Assembly: GCA_002840565.1 (NCBI GenBank)
Contig: PHBK01000003.1
Location: 133,722-197,721 of the forward strand
Direction: 5' to 3'
From: Deltaproteobacteria bacterium HGW-Deltaproteobacteria-12
GTDB taxonomy: Bacteria > Desulfobacterota > Syntrophia > Syntrophales > Smithellaceae
DNA: 64,000 nucleotides
The notes beneath the pieces were generated by a model that was not told the DNA's origin, did no database searches, and saw nothing but the letters and a program-made list of their open reading frames with translations. Positions 53,321 to 61,835 of this stretch are shown here, piece by piece; the stretch's first letter is position 1, and each line of letters starts with the position of its first letter. Position numbers and translations under genes: made by a program.

Positions 53321-53403
53321 TTGTTGTTCCCCCAAAAAACCAAAAGCTTGCTCTCGTATGAAATCAATAGTAAAAGCCGTTAATAATTCAGCCCGTCTGT
53401 CAC

Positions 53404-53506
53404 GAGTGACCTTCAGGTCATGCCGGACTTGATCCGGCATCCAGTAACATTATAAAATTTCCTGGATTCCGTGTCGCGCTGCGCTTGCATGGAATGACGA
53501 AAGGTG
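53404..53506. repeat. Dispersed palindromic repeat upstream of mnmG
   Basis: ATGCCGGA (53420-53427) and TCCGGCAT (53433-53440) form a perfect stem. This is followed by ...CCAGTAA...TTCCTGGATTCC and GGAATGACG, the pattern of the GCCGGACTTGATCCGGC family of intergenic repeats found in many Proteobacteria. It fills most of the divergent gap between mnmG and the radical SAM gene. Confidence 0.7.
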
Positions 53507-53561
53507 CAATAAACTTTTTTACGGCATAGACCGGAAAAACACAACAAAAAAAGAGGTTTCC

Positions 53562-54500
53562 TTGGCTAAACCGGAATTTTGGAAAAACAGTAAAAGATAT
53601 TTTGATCTGAAAAGCTACTGGCGAAATCTATTCGGCTGCAATGTGCACAAGCTGTCCATTGACGCGGGATTTACCTGTCCCAACCGCGATGGGTATGTGG
53701 CCACCGGTGGCTGCATTTACTGCGACGGACGCGGTTCCAAACTGCGCCAAATGGGAGAGCTGCCGTCCGTAGCGGCGCAAATTCGCACCGGTAAGAAATA
53801 TTATTCGGGCAAAGCATCTAAATTTATTGCTTATTTTCAGACATTTACCAATACATATGCGCCGGCGGTTCAATTGCAGGCCCTCTATGATGAGGCGCTG
53901 GGCGAACCCGATGTTATCGGTCTTTCTATTGGTACCCGTCCGGATTGCCTGGCGCCGGAAACAATATCCTTATTAAAAAAGTATTCCGAGAATTATCATA
54001 TCTGGGTGGAACTGGGATTGCAATCGGTTCACGATAAAACCCTGCAGTTTATTAACCGGGGACATAATTTTCAGCAATTTCGAGATGCGGTTCATGCCCT
54101 GGCCGGGAGCAAACTGAACATTTGTGTCCACATTATTATCGGATTGCCGGGAGAAAGTGACAATGATGTACTAAGAACGGCCGTAATTCTGGCGGCCCTG
54201 CCGATTAACGGAATCAAAATACATTCCTTGCTGGCCCTTGAGGGAACGACGTTGGGGGATATGTACAAAAATGGCTCGATTCCGATGATCAGCAAGGAAA
54301 AATATGTGGCGCTGACAGCGGATGTCCTGGAGGTTCTGCCGCCCGCAATGGTTATACAGAGGCTGACCGCCGATGGTTACCGGGATATCTTTCTTGCTCC
54401 CTCCTGGGCCGGCAGCAAACTGGATGTTTTGAATTCGATTAACCGGGAGTTGGAAAGGCGGGACTCCTGGCAAGGGATTTATTATCATAGAGACAAATAA
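53562..54500 (+). CDS. TIGR01212-family radical SAM protein (YhcC-like)
   Basis: 312 residues from a TTG at 53562 with AAGAGG upstream. The radical SAM cysteines are spaced as in this family: AGFTCPNRDGYVATGGCIYC. GLSIGTRPDCLAPETISLL and HIIIGLPGESDNDVL continue the TIM-barrel. The reaction is unproven; a role in tRNA or protein modification is often suggested. It is divergent from mnmG across a repeat. Confidence 0.9.
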   Translation: MAKPEFWKNSKRYFDLKSYWRNLFGCNVHKLSIDAGFTCPNRDGYVATGGCIYCDGRGSKLRQMGELPSVAAQIRTGKKYYSGKASKFIAYFQTFTNTYAPAVQLQALYDEALGEPDVIGLSIGTRPDCLAPETISLLKKYSENYHIWVELGLQSVHDKTLQFINRGHNFQQFRDAVHALAGSKLNICVHIIIGLPGESDNDVLRTAVILAALPINGIKIHSLLALEGTTLGDMYKNGSIPMISKEKYVALTADVLEVLPPAMVIQRLTADGYRDIFLAPSWAGSKLDVLNSINRELERRDSWQGIYYHRDK

Positions 54501-54570
54501 ATTAGTTATTGTACATTGAGCATAAAAATTGCTAGTATTTTGTCAATTAACCACTTTGAAAAAGAAAATT

Positions 54571-55197
54571 ATGATCGCAATTATCGATTACAAGGCTGGA
54601 AATCTCACGAGCGTTGCCCGCGCGCTGCAGAACATCGGACAGGATTTTATCATCACTGATGATGCAAAAAAACTGGACTCGGCGACTCATGTGATTTTTC
54701 CAGGCGTCGGCGCCGCCGGCGAAGCCATGGACTATTTGAAGCAGAAAAAAATGGATAAATGGTTGAAATCATGCTTTTTATCCGGTAAGCCTTTGATGGG
54801 TATCTGCCTGGGCACGCAAATCATTTTCGATTACAGTGAAGAAAATGACACACAATGCATCGGTCTGGTGAGCGGATCAACAAAGCTTTTTCCGAATGAT
54901 ATGATTTATGACGGCAGAAAATTGAAAATCCCGCACATGGGCTGGAACTCCGTGCAATTACGACGCGAACATCCTGTTTTTCGGGATATTCCCGCCGGAG
55001 CGGAATTCTATTTTGTGCACTCCTACTATCCGGCACCGTCCCGGGAAGCTGTCGTCCTGGGTATAACGGACTATGGAATAGAGTTTTGTTCGGTGCTGGC
55101 GGTGAATAATCTGGTGGCGATGCAGTTTCACCCGGAAAAAAGCGGCACACCGGGGCTGCAGATCCTGCGCAATTTTTGCAGCTGGAGGCCGTCATGA
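54571..55197 (+). CDS. hisH: Imidazole glycerol phosphate synthase, glutaminase subunit
   Basis: 208 residues from the ATG at 54571; the frame extends 14 codons upstream without reason. The start [19 protein letters not shown], nucleophile [11 protein letters not shown] and MQFHPEKSG are diagnostic. It supplies ammonia from glutamine to HisF. The stop overlaps the hisF ATG (ATGA). No other histidine gene is in the window, and this pair could also serve a non-histidine pathway as in some isolated hisHF copies. Confidence 0.93.
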   Translation: MIAIIDYKAGNLTSVARALQNIGQDFIITDDAKKLDSATHVIFPGVGAAGEAMDYLKQKKMDKWLKSCFLSGKPLMGICLGTQIIFDYSEENDTQCIGLVSGSTKLFPNDMIYDGRKLKIPHMGWNSVQLRREHPVFRDIPAGAEFYFVHSYYPAPSREAVVLGITDYGIEFCSVLAVNNLVAMQFHPEKSGTPGLQILRNFCSWRPS

Positions 55198-55973
55198 TCA
55201 GTAAGAGAATAATCCCCTGCCTCGATGTCCGTAACGGTAAATTGACAAAAGGCATTAAATTTCAAGGCAATGTCGATATCGGCGATCCGGTGGAGGCCGC
55301 CCGGGAATATTATGAACAGGGTGCCGATGAAATTGTGTTTTATGACATTACGGCTTCCTCCGATGGACGCGATATCATGATTGATGTCGTTTCCCGCGTA
55401 GCCCAAACAATTTTCATTCCTTTTTCCGTCGGCGGCGGTATTCGCAATCTGGATGATATGCGCCGGGTCATTATGGCCGGAGCGGAAAAGGTCAGTGTTA
55501 ATTCCACCGCCGTGACCAATCCGGGGATTATTGCTCAGGGCGCGCAGGCCTTCGGCAGTCAGTGTATTGTTTTGGGAATGGATGTGAAAAAAGTGGAAAT
55601 ATCGGACAGGATTCCTTCCGGATATGAAATAGTCATTCAAGGCGGCAGGAAATTCACCGGGATTGATGCCTTGTGGTGGGCTAAGGAGGCGGAAAGACTG
55701 GGCGCCGGTGAAATTTGCTTAAACTCGATAGATGCCGACGGCACTCAGGACGGGTATGAGCTGAATTTAACGGCTATGATTTCGGAGAATGTGCGTATTC
55801 CTGTTATTGCCTCCGGCGGCGCAGGCGAGCCCGCACATTTGGCGGAGGTACTGACAGCCGGTAAGGCCGATGCGGCGCTGATTGCCTCCATGGTGCATTA
55901 CCGGACATATACGATTGCCCAAATTAAACAGTACCTGAATGAACGTGAGATCAAGACGAGAATGCTTTGGTGA
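55194..55973 (+). CDS. hisF: Imidazole glycerol phosphate synthase, cyclase subunit
   Basis: 259 residues from the ATG at 55194, which has a GGAGG site. The barrel starts [22 protein letters not shown], and [15 protein letters not shown] and SVGGGIRN hold the usual phosphate and catalytic residues. The residue after CLDVRNGK is Leu-Thr-Lys-Gly rather than the common Val-Val-Lys-Gly, and the first half has [21 protein letters not shown]. It converts PRFAR plus ammonia to IGP and AICAR. Confidence 0.92.
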   Translation: MISKRIIPCLDVRNGKLTKGIKFQGNVDIGDPVEAAREYYEQGADEIVFYDITASSDGRDIMIDVVSRVAQTIFIPFSVGGGIRNLDDMRRVIMAGAEKVSVNSTAVTNPGIIAQGAQAFGSQCIVLGMDVKKVEISDRIPSGYEIVIQGGRKFTGIDALWWAKEAERLGAGEICLNSIDADGTQDGYELNLTAMISENVRIPVIASGGAGEPAHLAEVLTAGKADAALIASMVHYRTYTIAQIKQYLNEREIKTRMLW

Positions 55974-55988
55974 CAGCAACAATTCTGC

Positions 55989-56017
55989 TTGACGAATATG
56001 ATCAGGCATTGCATAAG
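55989..56017 (+). promoter_or_regulatory. Possible promoter of pdxS
   Basis: TTGACG (55989-55994), 17 bases, then CATAAG (56012-56017). The -10 is weak. The start would lie near 56024, about 70 bases before the pdxS GTG. Confidence 0.4.
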
Positions 56018-56094
56018 TACCACCGATTTAAGTTAATGTTTTACGTAATTGGAACAGGATATTAAACATTTTTAGAAGGCAGGAGGCGATTTTT

Positions 56095-56976
56095 GTGGAT
56101 AAAAAAAGATACGAATTAAATATACAACTGGCGCAAATGCTTAAAGGCGGCGTTATCATGGATGTGACGGACGTGGAGCAGGCCAGGATAGCAGAAGATG
56201 CCGGAGCGGTAGCGGTAATGGCTCTCGAGCGCGTACCGTCGGATATCCGTAAACAGGGCGGGGTAGCCCGGATGTCCGAGCCGGAGATGATTGCGCGGAT
56301 TAAAAAGGCCGTATCGATTCCGGTTATGGCCAAAGCCCGCATCGGTCATTTTGTCGAAGCGCAAATTCTGGAGGCGTTGCGGATTGATTACATTGATGAG
56401 AGCGAAGTGCTGACACCGGCCGATGAAGAATGCCATATTGACAAAACTAAATTTTCCATACCTTTCGTTTGCGGCGCCCGTAATCTGGGAGAGGCATTGC
56501 GCCGGATAGCGGAAGGCGCGGCCATGATCCGCACCAAAGGCGAGGCTGGAACCGGTAATGTGGTTGAGGCTGTTCGCCACATGAGAACAATGAACCGCGA
56601 AATCCGCCAGCTGATCGAGATGCCGGTGGAAGAGGTGACCGGTTTTGCCAAAACCAACGGAATGCCTTATGAGTTGGCGCTCAAAGTTAAGGAATTAGGG
56701 CGGCTCCCGGTCGTAAATTTTGCCGCCGGCGGCATTGCTACTCCGGCCGATGCGGCCCTGATGATGCAACTGGGCTGCGACGGGGTTTTTGTCGGATCAG
56801 GTATTTTCAAGTCGGCAAATCCCAAGCTGCGGGCTGCCGCCATTGTCAAGGCGACGGCTTATTTCGATGACCCCAAGAAAGTATTGAAGGCATCGATGGG
56901 TTTGGGTGAAGCTATGCCCGGTCTGGAAATAGCGCAAATTCCGGCCGATCAAATTCTGGCGGGACGCGGGTGGTAA
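56095..56976 (+). CDS. pdxS: Pyridoxal 5'-phosphate synthase, synthase subunit
   Basis: 293 residues, starting at a GTG with an AGGAGG site. The chain is almost wholly conserved: [74 protein letters not shown], and [31 protein letters not shown]. It builds PLP from ribose 5-phosphate, glyceraldehyde 3-phosphate and ammonia delivered by PdxT. Confidence 0.97.
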   Translation: MDKKRYELNIQLAQMLKGGVIMDVTDVEQARIAEDAGAVAVMALERVPSDIRKQGGVARMSEPEMIARIKKAVSIPVMAKARIGHFVEAQILEALRIDYIDESEVLTPADEECHIDKTKFSIPFVCGARNLGEALRRIAEGAAMIRTKGEAGTGNVVEAVRHMRTMNREIRQLIEMPVEEVTGFAKTNGMPYELALKVKELGRLPVVNFAAGGIATPADAALMMQLGCDGVFVGSGIFKSANPKLRAAAIVKATAYFDDPKKVLKASMGLGEAMPGLEIAQIPADQILAGRGW

Positions 56977-56992
56977 GTAAATCAGCTCTTTG

Positions 56993-57116
56993 ATACCAAG
57001 TCGCATTCTTTGCCTAACTTTGTTGGCTGCGTCGTCTGCTCCCTCGACGTATGTGACAATACGCCTGCGGAGCCTCCTTCTTGCCGCCGCGTTATGCTTT
57101 GAATGCAACTCGGTAT
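56993..57116. mobile_element. 124-bp MITE-like repeat between pdxS and pdxT
   Basis: The ends ATACCAAGTCGCATTC (from 56993) and GAATGCAACTCGGTAT (to 57116) are inverted copies with two mismatches. The interior (TACGTCGAGGG...AGGCGTATTG on the minus strand) resembles that of the element at 51336-51457, so the two belong to related families. It lies in the pdxS-pdxT spacer and supplies a spurious upstream extension to the pdxT frame. Confidence 0.7.
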
Positions 57117-57128
57117 GAGAATTTAGTT

Positions 57129-57803
57129 ATGATCGCCAAAAGTAAGAAAAACAACTCCGGTATTATCGGTATCCTCGATTTACAAGGCGGAGTTTACGAG
57201 CATTTGGACCATCTGCAACGATTAGGAATTGCCGCCAGAAAGGTCAAACGGCCACCGGATTTTAAAAATTTGGCCGGGCTGATTATTCCCGGCGGGGAAA
57301 GCTCCTGCATTTCGCGGCTGCTGAATATTTTCGAAATCAAGGCGCCGCTACTAACGGCCTTCGGGCGGGGAATGAAAATCTGGGGCACTTGTGCCGGCGC
57401 CATATTGTTGGCCAAGCATGTTGTTGGCGAAGATTCCTGCCTTGGTCTGATTGATATCAAAATAGAGCGCAACAGTTTTGGCAGTCAACTCAACAGCTTC
57501 AAGAGCGAAGCCATGATTCCCCGTGTGTCAGCGAAACCGGTTCCCCTGACCTTTATTCGTGCGCCGAAAATTCTGACAGCCGGCAAGGACGTTGAAGTTT
57601 TGCTGAAAGTTGACGATTATATTGCCGCGGCGGAAAGCGCCAGTGTTCTGGTGACTGTATTTCATCCCGAACTGACCGGTTCTCCGGCGTTTCACCGATA
57701 CTTTGCGGTTAAATGCGGGTTGAATCCGGCAGTAAATACAAAAATTTACACTGACCAGGAATGGAATCCATGCAGCTGGACACGGCTTGCCCGCAACTTC
57801 TAA
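57129..57803 (+). CDS. pdxT: Pyridoxal 5'-phosphate synthase, glutaminase subunit
   Basis: 224 residues from the ATG at 57129. The frame reaches back to 57081, but that part is repeat sequence. Family motifs are IGILDLQGGVYEHLDHL, LIIPGGESSCISRLL, the nucleophile WGTCAGAILLA and VFHPELTGSPAFHRYF. It hydrolyses glutamine for PdxS. A repeat of about 124 bp separates the pair, which might weaken co-transcription. The C-terminal tail of about 25 residues after the last motif is longer than usual. Confidence 0.94.
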   Translation: MIAKSKKNNSGIIGILDLQGGVYEHLDHLQRLGIAARKVKRPPDFKNLAGLIIPGGESSCISRLLNIFEIKAPLLTAFGRGMKIWGTCAGAILLAKHVVGEDSCLGLIDIKIERNSFGSQLNSFKSEAMIPRVSAKPVPLTFIRAPKILTAGKDVEVLLKVDDYIAAAESASVLVTVFHPELTGSPAFHRYFAVKCGLNPAVNTKIYTDQEWNPCSWTRLARNF

Positions 57804-57827
57804 TCCGGCGGGCAGTTCACTTTAAAA

Positions 57828-58607
57828 ATGACTTTTATTAATGCACTTGAAGAAAACTTCTTTGCCTGCGGCCGTTACTGGGGTAGCCTGAATTCTTCGC
57901 TTAACAGCACGCAAAAAATTTACTCAATGAATTCAGGCATTATGTCCGCCGATCTGAATTGGGCCTGGAATGAAAGACCTTTAACCCTCGACAATGCCGG
58001 GGCAATAGCTCAGATAAAAAATTCCTATGAGCAATTGGCATTACCTTTCTGGTGGTGGGTTTACCCTTCCGGGCAATCAGCGGTGACCAGAACAGTGCTG
58101 GAAAGTGCAGGTTTGCATCGGGAAACGGCGATTCCCTGTCTCGCCGCGGATTTATCCCGGCTTCCGGTTGATGCAGCCCTTCCTGCGGCAATTACTATTT
58201 CCCTGGTGGAAAATGACAGAGATTTGGCCTGCTGGGAAGAAATCTCTTTTACAGGGTTCGCCATGGAATCTGCTTCTCAGACGCAATACCATAATTTTAT
58301 TTCTTCTTTCGATATCAGCTGCGCATCACCGCAGAAGCTTTTTCTGGCTAGTATCGACGGGAAACCTGTAGCGACTGCTCTCTTGCTTTTTTACCAGGAG
58401 ACGGCCGGTATTTATTTTGTTTCCACTCTTCCCGCTTATCGCCGCCGGGGCATTGGCCTGAATTTAACCCGGGCAACTATGCACTATGCTCAGAGGGCAG
58501 GGGCTAAATTTATTATTCTGCAATCATCCGCAGCAGGGCTGAGGGTTTATCAGCAGGCAGGGTTTAAAGAGTATTGCCGGGCGGATATTTATTCCATCCG
58601 GTTATGA
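57828..58607 (+). CDS. GNAT-family N-acetyltransferase
   Basis: 259 residues. The C-terminal 130 residues hold the GNAT fold, with acetyl-CoA motif A in VSTLPAYRRRGIGLNLTRATMHYAQRAGAKFIILQSS and the YQQAGF ending. The N-terminal half is divergent, with a WWWVYPSG segment, and may be a degenerate second GNAT domain. The substrate is unknown. It follows pdxT after 24 bases. Confidence 0.87.
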   Translation: MTFINALEENFFACGRYWGSLNSSLNSTQKIYSMNSGIMSADLNWAWNERPLTLDNAGAIAQIKNSYEQLALPFWWWVYPSGQSAVTRTVLESAGLHRETAIPCLAADLSRLPVDAALPAAITISLVENDRDLACWEEISFTGFAMESASQTQYHNFISSFDISCASPQKLFLASIDGKPVATALLLFYQETAGIYFVSTLPAYRRRGIGLNLTRATMHYAQRAGAKFIILQSSAAGLRVYQQAGFKEYCRADIYSIRL

Positions 58608-58633
58608 TGCCTAGCTTAAGTGAGTTTGGAGGA

Positions 58634-58948
58634 TTAGATTTTTTCGATAAAGAAAATCAATGCTTTTTCTGTAAGAGTTCTTACCCGATGTCTGTGATCA
58701 GAGCCGTCAGGAATGAAGATTCCATCACCTGGTCCATAAATTATCTTTGAATTTTCAAATTCAATTTCCAGTTGACCTTCAATAAGATAACCGCAATGTC
58801 CTTTTTCGCACCAATGGAGGGGCATCTCTTGCGAATACTCGACCAGCCGAATGCGCAAATTATTTTGGTCCAGATGCTTATGTCTGATGCCCTGGACAGG
58901 AGACTCCCACTCGAGCTTAGCAAATTCGGCTTTGTACGAAATTGCCAT
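58634..58948 (-). CDS. Small cupin-domain protein
   Basis: 104 residues forming a single cupin barrel: EMPLHWCEKGHCGYLIEGQLEIEFENSKIIYGPGDGIFIPDGSDHRHRVRTL, with histidine ligands in the first motif and DHRHR in the second. A metal-binding or small-molecule-sensing role is plausible. The gene lies between the converging GNAT gene and the RNase gene, alone on the minus strand. Confidence 0.85.
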   Translation of the reverse strand: MAISYKAEFAKLEWESPVQGIRHKHLDQNNLRIRLVEYSQEMPLHWCEKGHCGYLIEGQLEIEFENSKIIYGPGDGIFIPDGSDHRHRVRTLTEKALIFFIEKI

Positions 58949-59022
58949 GAAATCTCCACTTTAAGTCTAACTAATTTTCATTTGGTATCCGGTTAAATCC
59001 TGTCACCGGTTGTTGCAAAGCC

Positions 59023-60942
59023 CTAATTTCCGGTCCCTTCCGGCTTTTCAGGTTCGGGAGTAACCTGTTCATTGAATTCCCGATGTGGCTGCTCTTGTTG
59101 ATCTGCCGGTGTTATAACCAGCGAGCTCAATTTTTCCTGTTGCTCTGATACGACCGGCGCCGCGGCTTCCTGAGCAGGCGCCGCTGCCGCCAAAATATTC
59201 CCAGGCAGGATAATTTCCTGCTTAACCGGAACTTCTTGCACCGTCGCTGCCTGTGCCGGGCCCTCCGGCAAAATTCCTTCCTTCTTAATGTCCGAAGGCT
59301 TCCGGCGGCGGCTGCGGTGCCGGTGCCGCTTCTTCTTGACCGGAATTTCCCCTCCGCCCGGGATCGCCTGGGGCACATTCCCGGCATGCGTTTCCGGTGC
59401 TGTTTTCTCCTGAAGTGCCGGTTCTTCCGGGAGCGTTGACTCGGGATGGCTGGCCGGCTCAAGTAAATCTTTTTCTTTCATGGTCTGCTGTATCTCTATT
59501 TTATCCCACTGCATTTCCCCGCTGCCGGAAATATTCAGAAACAGGCCGAATGAAGATTCCAGACTTACAATTTCAGCCCTTTTCTGGTTGAGAATATAAC
59601 TGGCTATTTCAGGCGGCAGACTTACTTTGAGTTCGGAGTAAATTCCTTTAACTGCTTCCGATTCAATTTTACGGAATGCTCCCAGAGCGGCATATTCCAA
59701 AGACGGTCTTAATCCGCTGCCCTTGCAATAGGGGCAGTTTGTGTAGCTTATTTCCTGGATTGTCGGCTGCTTTTTCTGCCGCGATAATTCGAGCAGGCCA
59801 AATTTAGAAATTCGTGAGAGCTGGATTCGGGCCCGATCAAGACTCAACGCTTTCTTGAATGATTTTTCCACTTCCGCAACATTTTTCTTTTCCATCATGT
59901 CGATGAAGTCGATAACTATCAATCCGCCCAGGTCACGCAGCCGCAATTGGCGGGCAATTTCTTCGCAGGCCTCGGTGTTTGTTTTAAACGCTGTCTCCTC
60001 GATATTACGTTTATTCGAGCCGCGTCCGGAGTTCACATCAATTGTAATCATCGCTTCCGTCGGGTTGATAATAATATATCCGCCGGATTTGAGATCTACT
60101 CGCTCCTGATAAATTATCCTTATTTGCTCTTCCAGTTGGAAGCGCTCAAAAATAGGTATTTTTTCTTTGTAGCTGACGAGAATTTTAACATTCCGGGGAG
60201 CGACTGCCTTCATATAGGCGCGCATTCTGCGGAAGGTGTCTGCATCGTCAATAAAAATTTCTTCAATTTCCTGCGTCAGGTAGTCCCGCAGCGAGCGCAC
60301 ACCAAAATCGGTTTCCTGATAAATGAGCATCGGCGCACTGACATTATTCGCTTTCTTGGTTATTTCTTTCCAGAGGCGCATCAGATGCTGATAGTCGCGG
60401 TAAATTTCCGGCTTTGTCCGGTTGATACCGGCCGTCCGCACAATAAAACCCATGTTCTCCGGGATTCGAATTTGTCCCATCAGGTTTTTGATTTTCTGCC
60501 GGTCCTCTTCATCATCAATCTTACGTGATATTCCTGTTCCGGGCTTGTTGGGCAGTAAAACAAGATACCTGCCGGGCAGAGAGATATAGGAGGTGAGAAG
60601 CGCTCCTTTGTTACCGGTTGCCTCTCGCACTGCCTGGACCAGAATTTCCTGGCCTGCCTTGAGAGTCGGTTTGTTGTTCGTTTGCCCATTTTCATGGTCG
60701 GTTGAAAACTCAGGGCAGGCATCGCGCAGAGGTAAAAACCCGTCTTTGCCAACTCCGTAGTCAACAAAGGCGGCTTGCAGTCCACGTTCAATTTTCAGCA
60801 CCTTGCCTTTGTAAATGTTGCCGGTGATGGGATCTTTCATCGACATTTCAATGTTGAATTCGATGAGTTTGCCTTTTTCATCAACGGTCGCCATCCGCTT
60901 CTGTTCTCTGTGAACAGCGTTAATAAGCATAGTATGTTTCAT
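59023..60942 (-). CDS. rng: Ribonuclease E/G family endoribonuclease
   Basis: 639 residues. The S1 domain (about 38-125; GNIYKGKVLKIERGLQAAFVDYGVGKDGFLPLRD) is followed by the catalytic region, with metal-binding aspartates in MITIDVNSGRG and GLIVIDFIDM and the zinc-link cysteines in CPYCKGSG. After residue 490 comes a Pro/Ala/Glu-rich tail with a basic patch, KKKRHRHRSRRRKP, a likely RNA- or partner-binding arm. This makes it intermediate between short RNase G and long RNase E. Confidence 0.92.
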   Translation of the reverse strand: MKHTMLINAVHREQKRMATVDEKGKLIEFNIEMSMKDPITGNIYKGKVLKIERGLQAAFVDYGVGKDGFLPLRDACPEFSTDHENGQTNNKPTLKAGQEILVQAVREATGNKGALLTSYISLPGRYLVLLPNKPGTGISRKIDDEEDRQKIKNLMGQIRIPENMGFIVRTAGINRTKPEIYRDYQHLMRLWKEITKKANNVSAPMLIYQETDFGVRSLRDYLTQEIEEIFIDDADTFRRMRAYMKAVAPRNVKILVSYKEKIPIFERFQLEEQIRIIYQERVDLKSGGYIIINPTEAMITIDVNSGRGSNKRNIEETAFKTNTEACEEIARQLRLRDLGGLIVIDFIDMMEKKNVAEVEKSFKKALSLDRARIQLSRISKFGLLELSRQKKQPTIQEISYTNCPYCKGSGLRPSLEYAALGAFRKIESEAVKGIYSELKVSLPPEIASYILNQKRAEIVSLESSFGLFLNISGSGEMQWDKIEIQQTMKEKDLLEPASHPESTLPEEPALQEKTAPETHAGNVPQAIPGGGEIPVKKKRHRHRSRRRKPSDIKKEGILPEGPAQAATVQEVPVKQEIILPGNILAAAAPAQEAAAPVVSEQQEKLSSLVITPADQQEQPHREFNEQVTPEPEKPEGTGN

Positions 60943-61036
60943 AAATTATCCTTTTTTGGCCTGCTGCAACCCGGTGCGTTATTAAGCGCTCAGAATCATC
61001 TTTAGCTTCCGATGTCCGATTGACAGCGGCCTGTAT

Positions 61037-61642
61037 TTATAGAAAAGCGCTGACGTCGCCTTTTCCAATTCTTAAAATTTCAATGTTGTCGTCGACAAGG
61101 CTGATTACGCTTGATGGTTCGGGAATAATATTACCGCCGTCGATAATCAGATCGACTAATTTGCCAAAGTGCTCCCCGATGATATAGGGATTGCCCAAAT
61201 CTTCACCTTCCGCTGTCTTCACGCTCGTGCTGATGATGGGCTGTCCCAGTTCCCTGACCATGGCCATACAAATATTGTTGTCAGGCACTCTAATGCCTGT
61301 TGTCGGTCTTTTCGGTAAGATGATTTTGGGAACCAGGCGCGATGCTTCCAGAATGAAGGTATAAGAGCCGGGCAAAAGACGTTTCATCGTTTTGTAAGCA
61401 TAATCAGTTACTTTGGCGTATTGGCTGATGTGCTTTAAGTCGGAGCAGATAAAGCTCAGAGGCTGTTTCTTGTTTCTTCGTTTTATTTCGTATATTTTTT
61501 CAATACCTTTCTTATTGGATAAGTCACAACCCAATCCATAAACGGTATCTGTAGGATAAATTATAATACCACCATCGCGCAAAACGTCAACGGCCTTTTT
61601 AATCAGCCTCATTTGCGGATTCTGGCAGTTAATGGACAACAT
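61037..61642 (-). CDS. tsaC: Threonylcarbamoyl-AMP synthase (Sua5/YrdC/TsaC family)
   Basis: 201 residues, the single YrdC-domain form. Motifs are GGIIIYPTDTVYGLGCDLSNKKGIEKIYEIKRRNKKQPLSFIC and LLPGSYTFILEA, followed by TTGIRVPDNNICMAMVRELGQPIISTSVK. It makes threonylcarbamoyl-AMP for the t6A37 modification of tRNA, the substrate later methylated by TrmO, which is also in the window. cimA lies upstream on the same strand, separated by a long inverted repeat. Confidence 0.93.
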   Translation of the reverse strand: MLSINCQNPQMRLIKKAVDVLRDGGIIIYPTDTVYGLGCDLSNKKGIEKIYEIKRRNKKQPLSFICSDLKHISQYAKVTDYAYKTMKRLLPGSYTFILEASRLVPKIILPKRPTTGIRVPDNNICMAMVRELGQPIISTSVKTAEGEDLGNPYIIGEHFGKLVDLIIDGGNIIPEPSSVISLVDDNIEILRIGKGDVSAFL

Positions 61643-61719
61643 TCTCTTAATTCCTGATTTTCATAATATTCGTAACATAACTATATATCAGGAATTACAG
61701 GATTAGGCAACCGAAGCTT

Positions 61720-61771
61720 AGGAGCCGTTACGAAATAATCTCTTCTTTTCCTCTATTTCGTTACGGCTCCT
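61720..61771. repeat. 18-bp perfect inverted repeat between cimA and tsaC
   Basis: AGGAGCCGTTACGAAATA (61720-61737) and its exact reverse complement (61754-61771) enclose a 16-base loop. It has no U-run on either strand and encodes nothing. It could be a transcript-stabilising stem, a bidirectional terminator or the relic of a small transposable repeat. Confidence 0.75.
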
Positions 61772-61835
61772 TATGCCGTTTTATATAATTGTTTGATCAG
61801 TTTATTTTTGAACGACGGCTTCGCTTAAATGCAAT

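Noticed and set aside
53321..53440. Forty-residue N-terminal extension of MnmG
   Set aside because: It translates a dispersed GCCGGACTTGATCCGGC repeat; the TTG at 53320 with GGGGGAA matches the family start.
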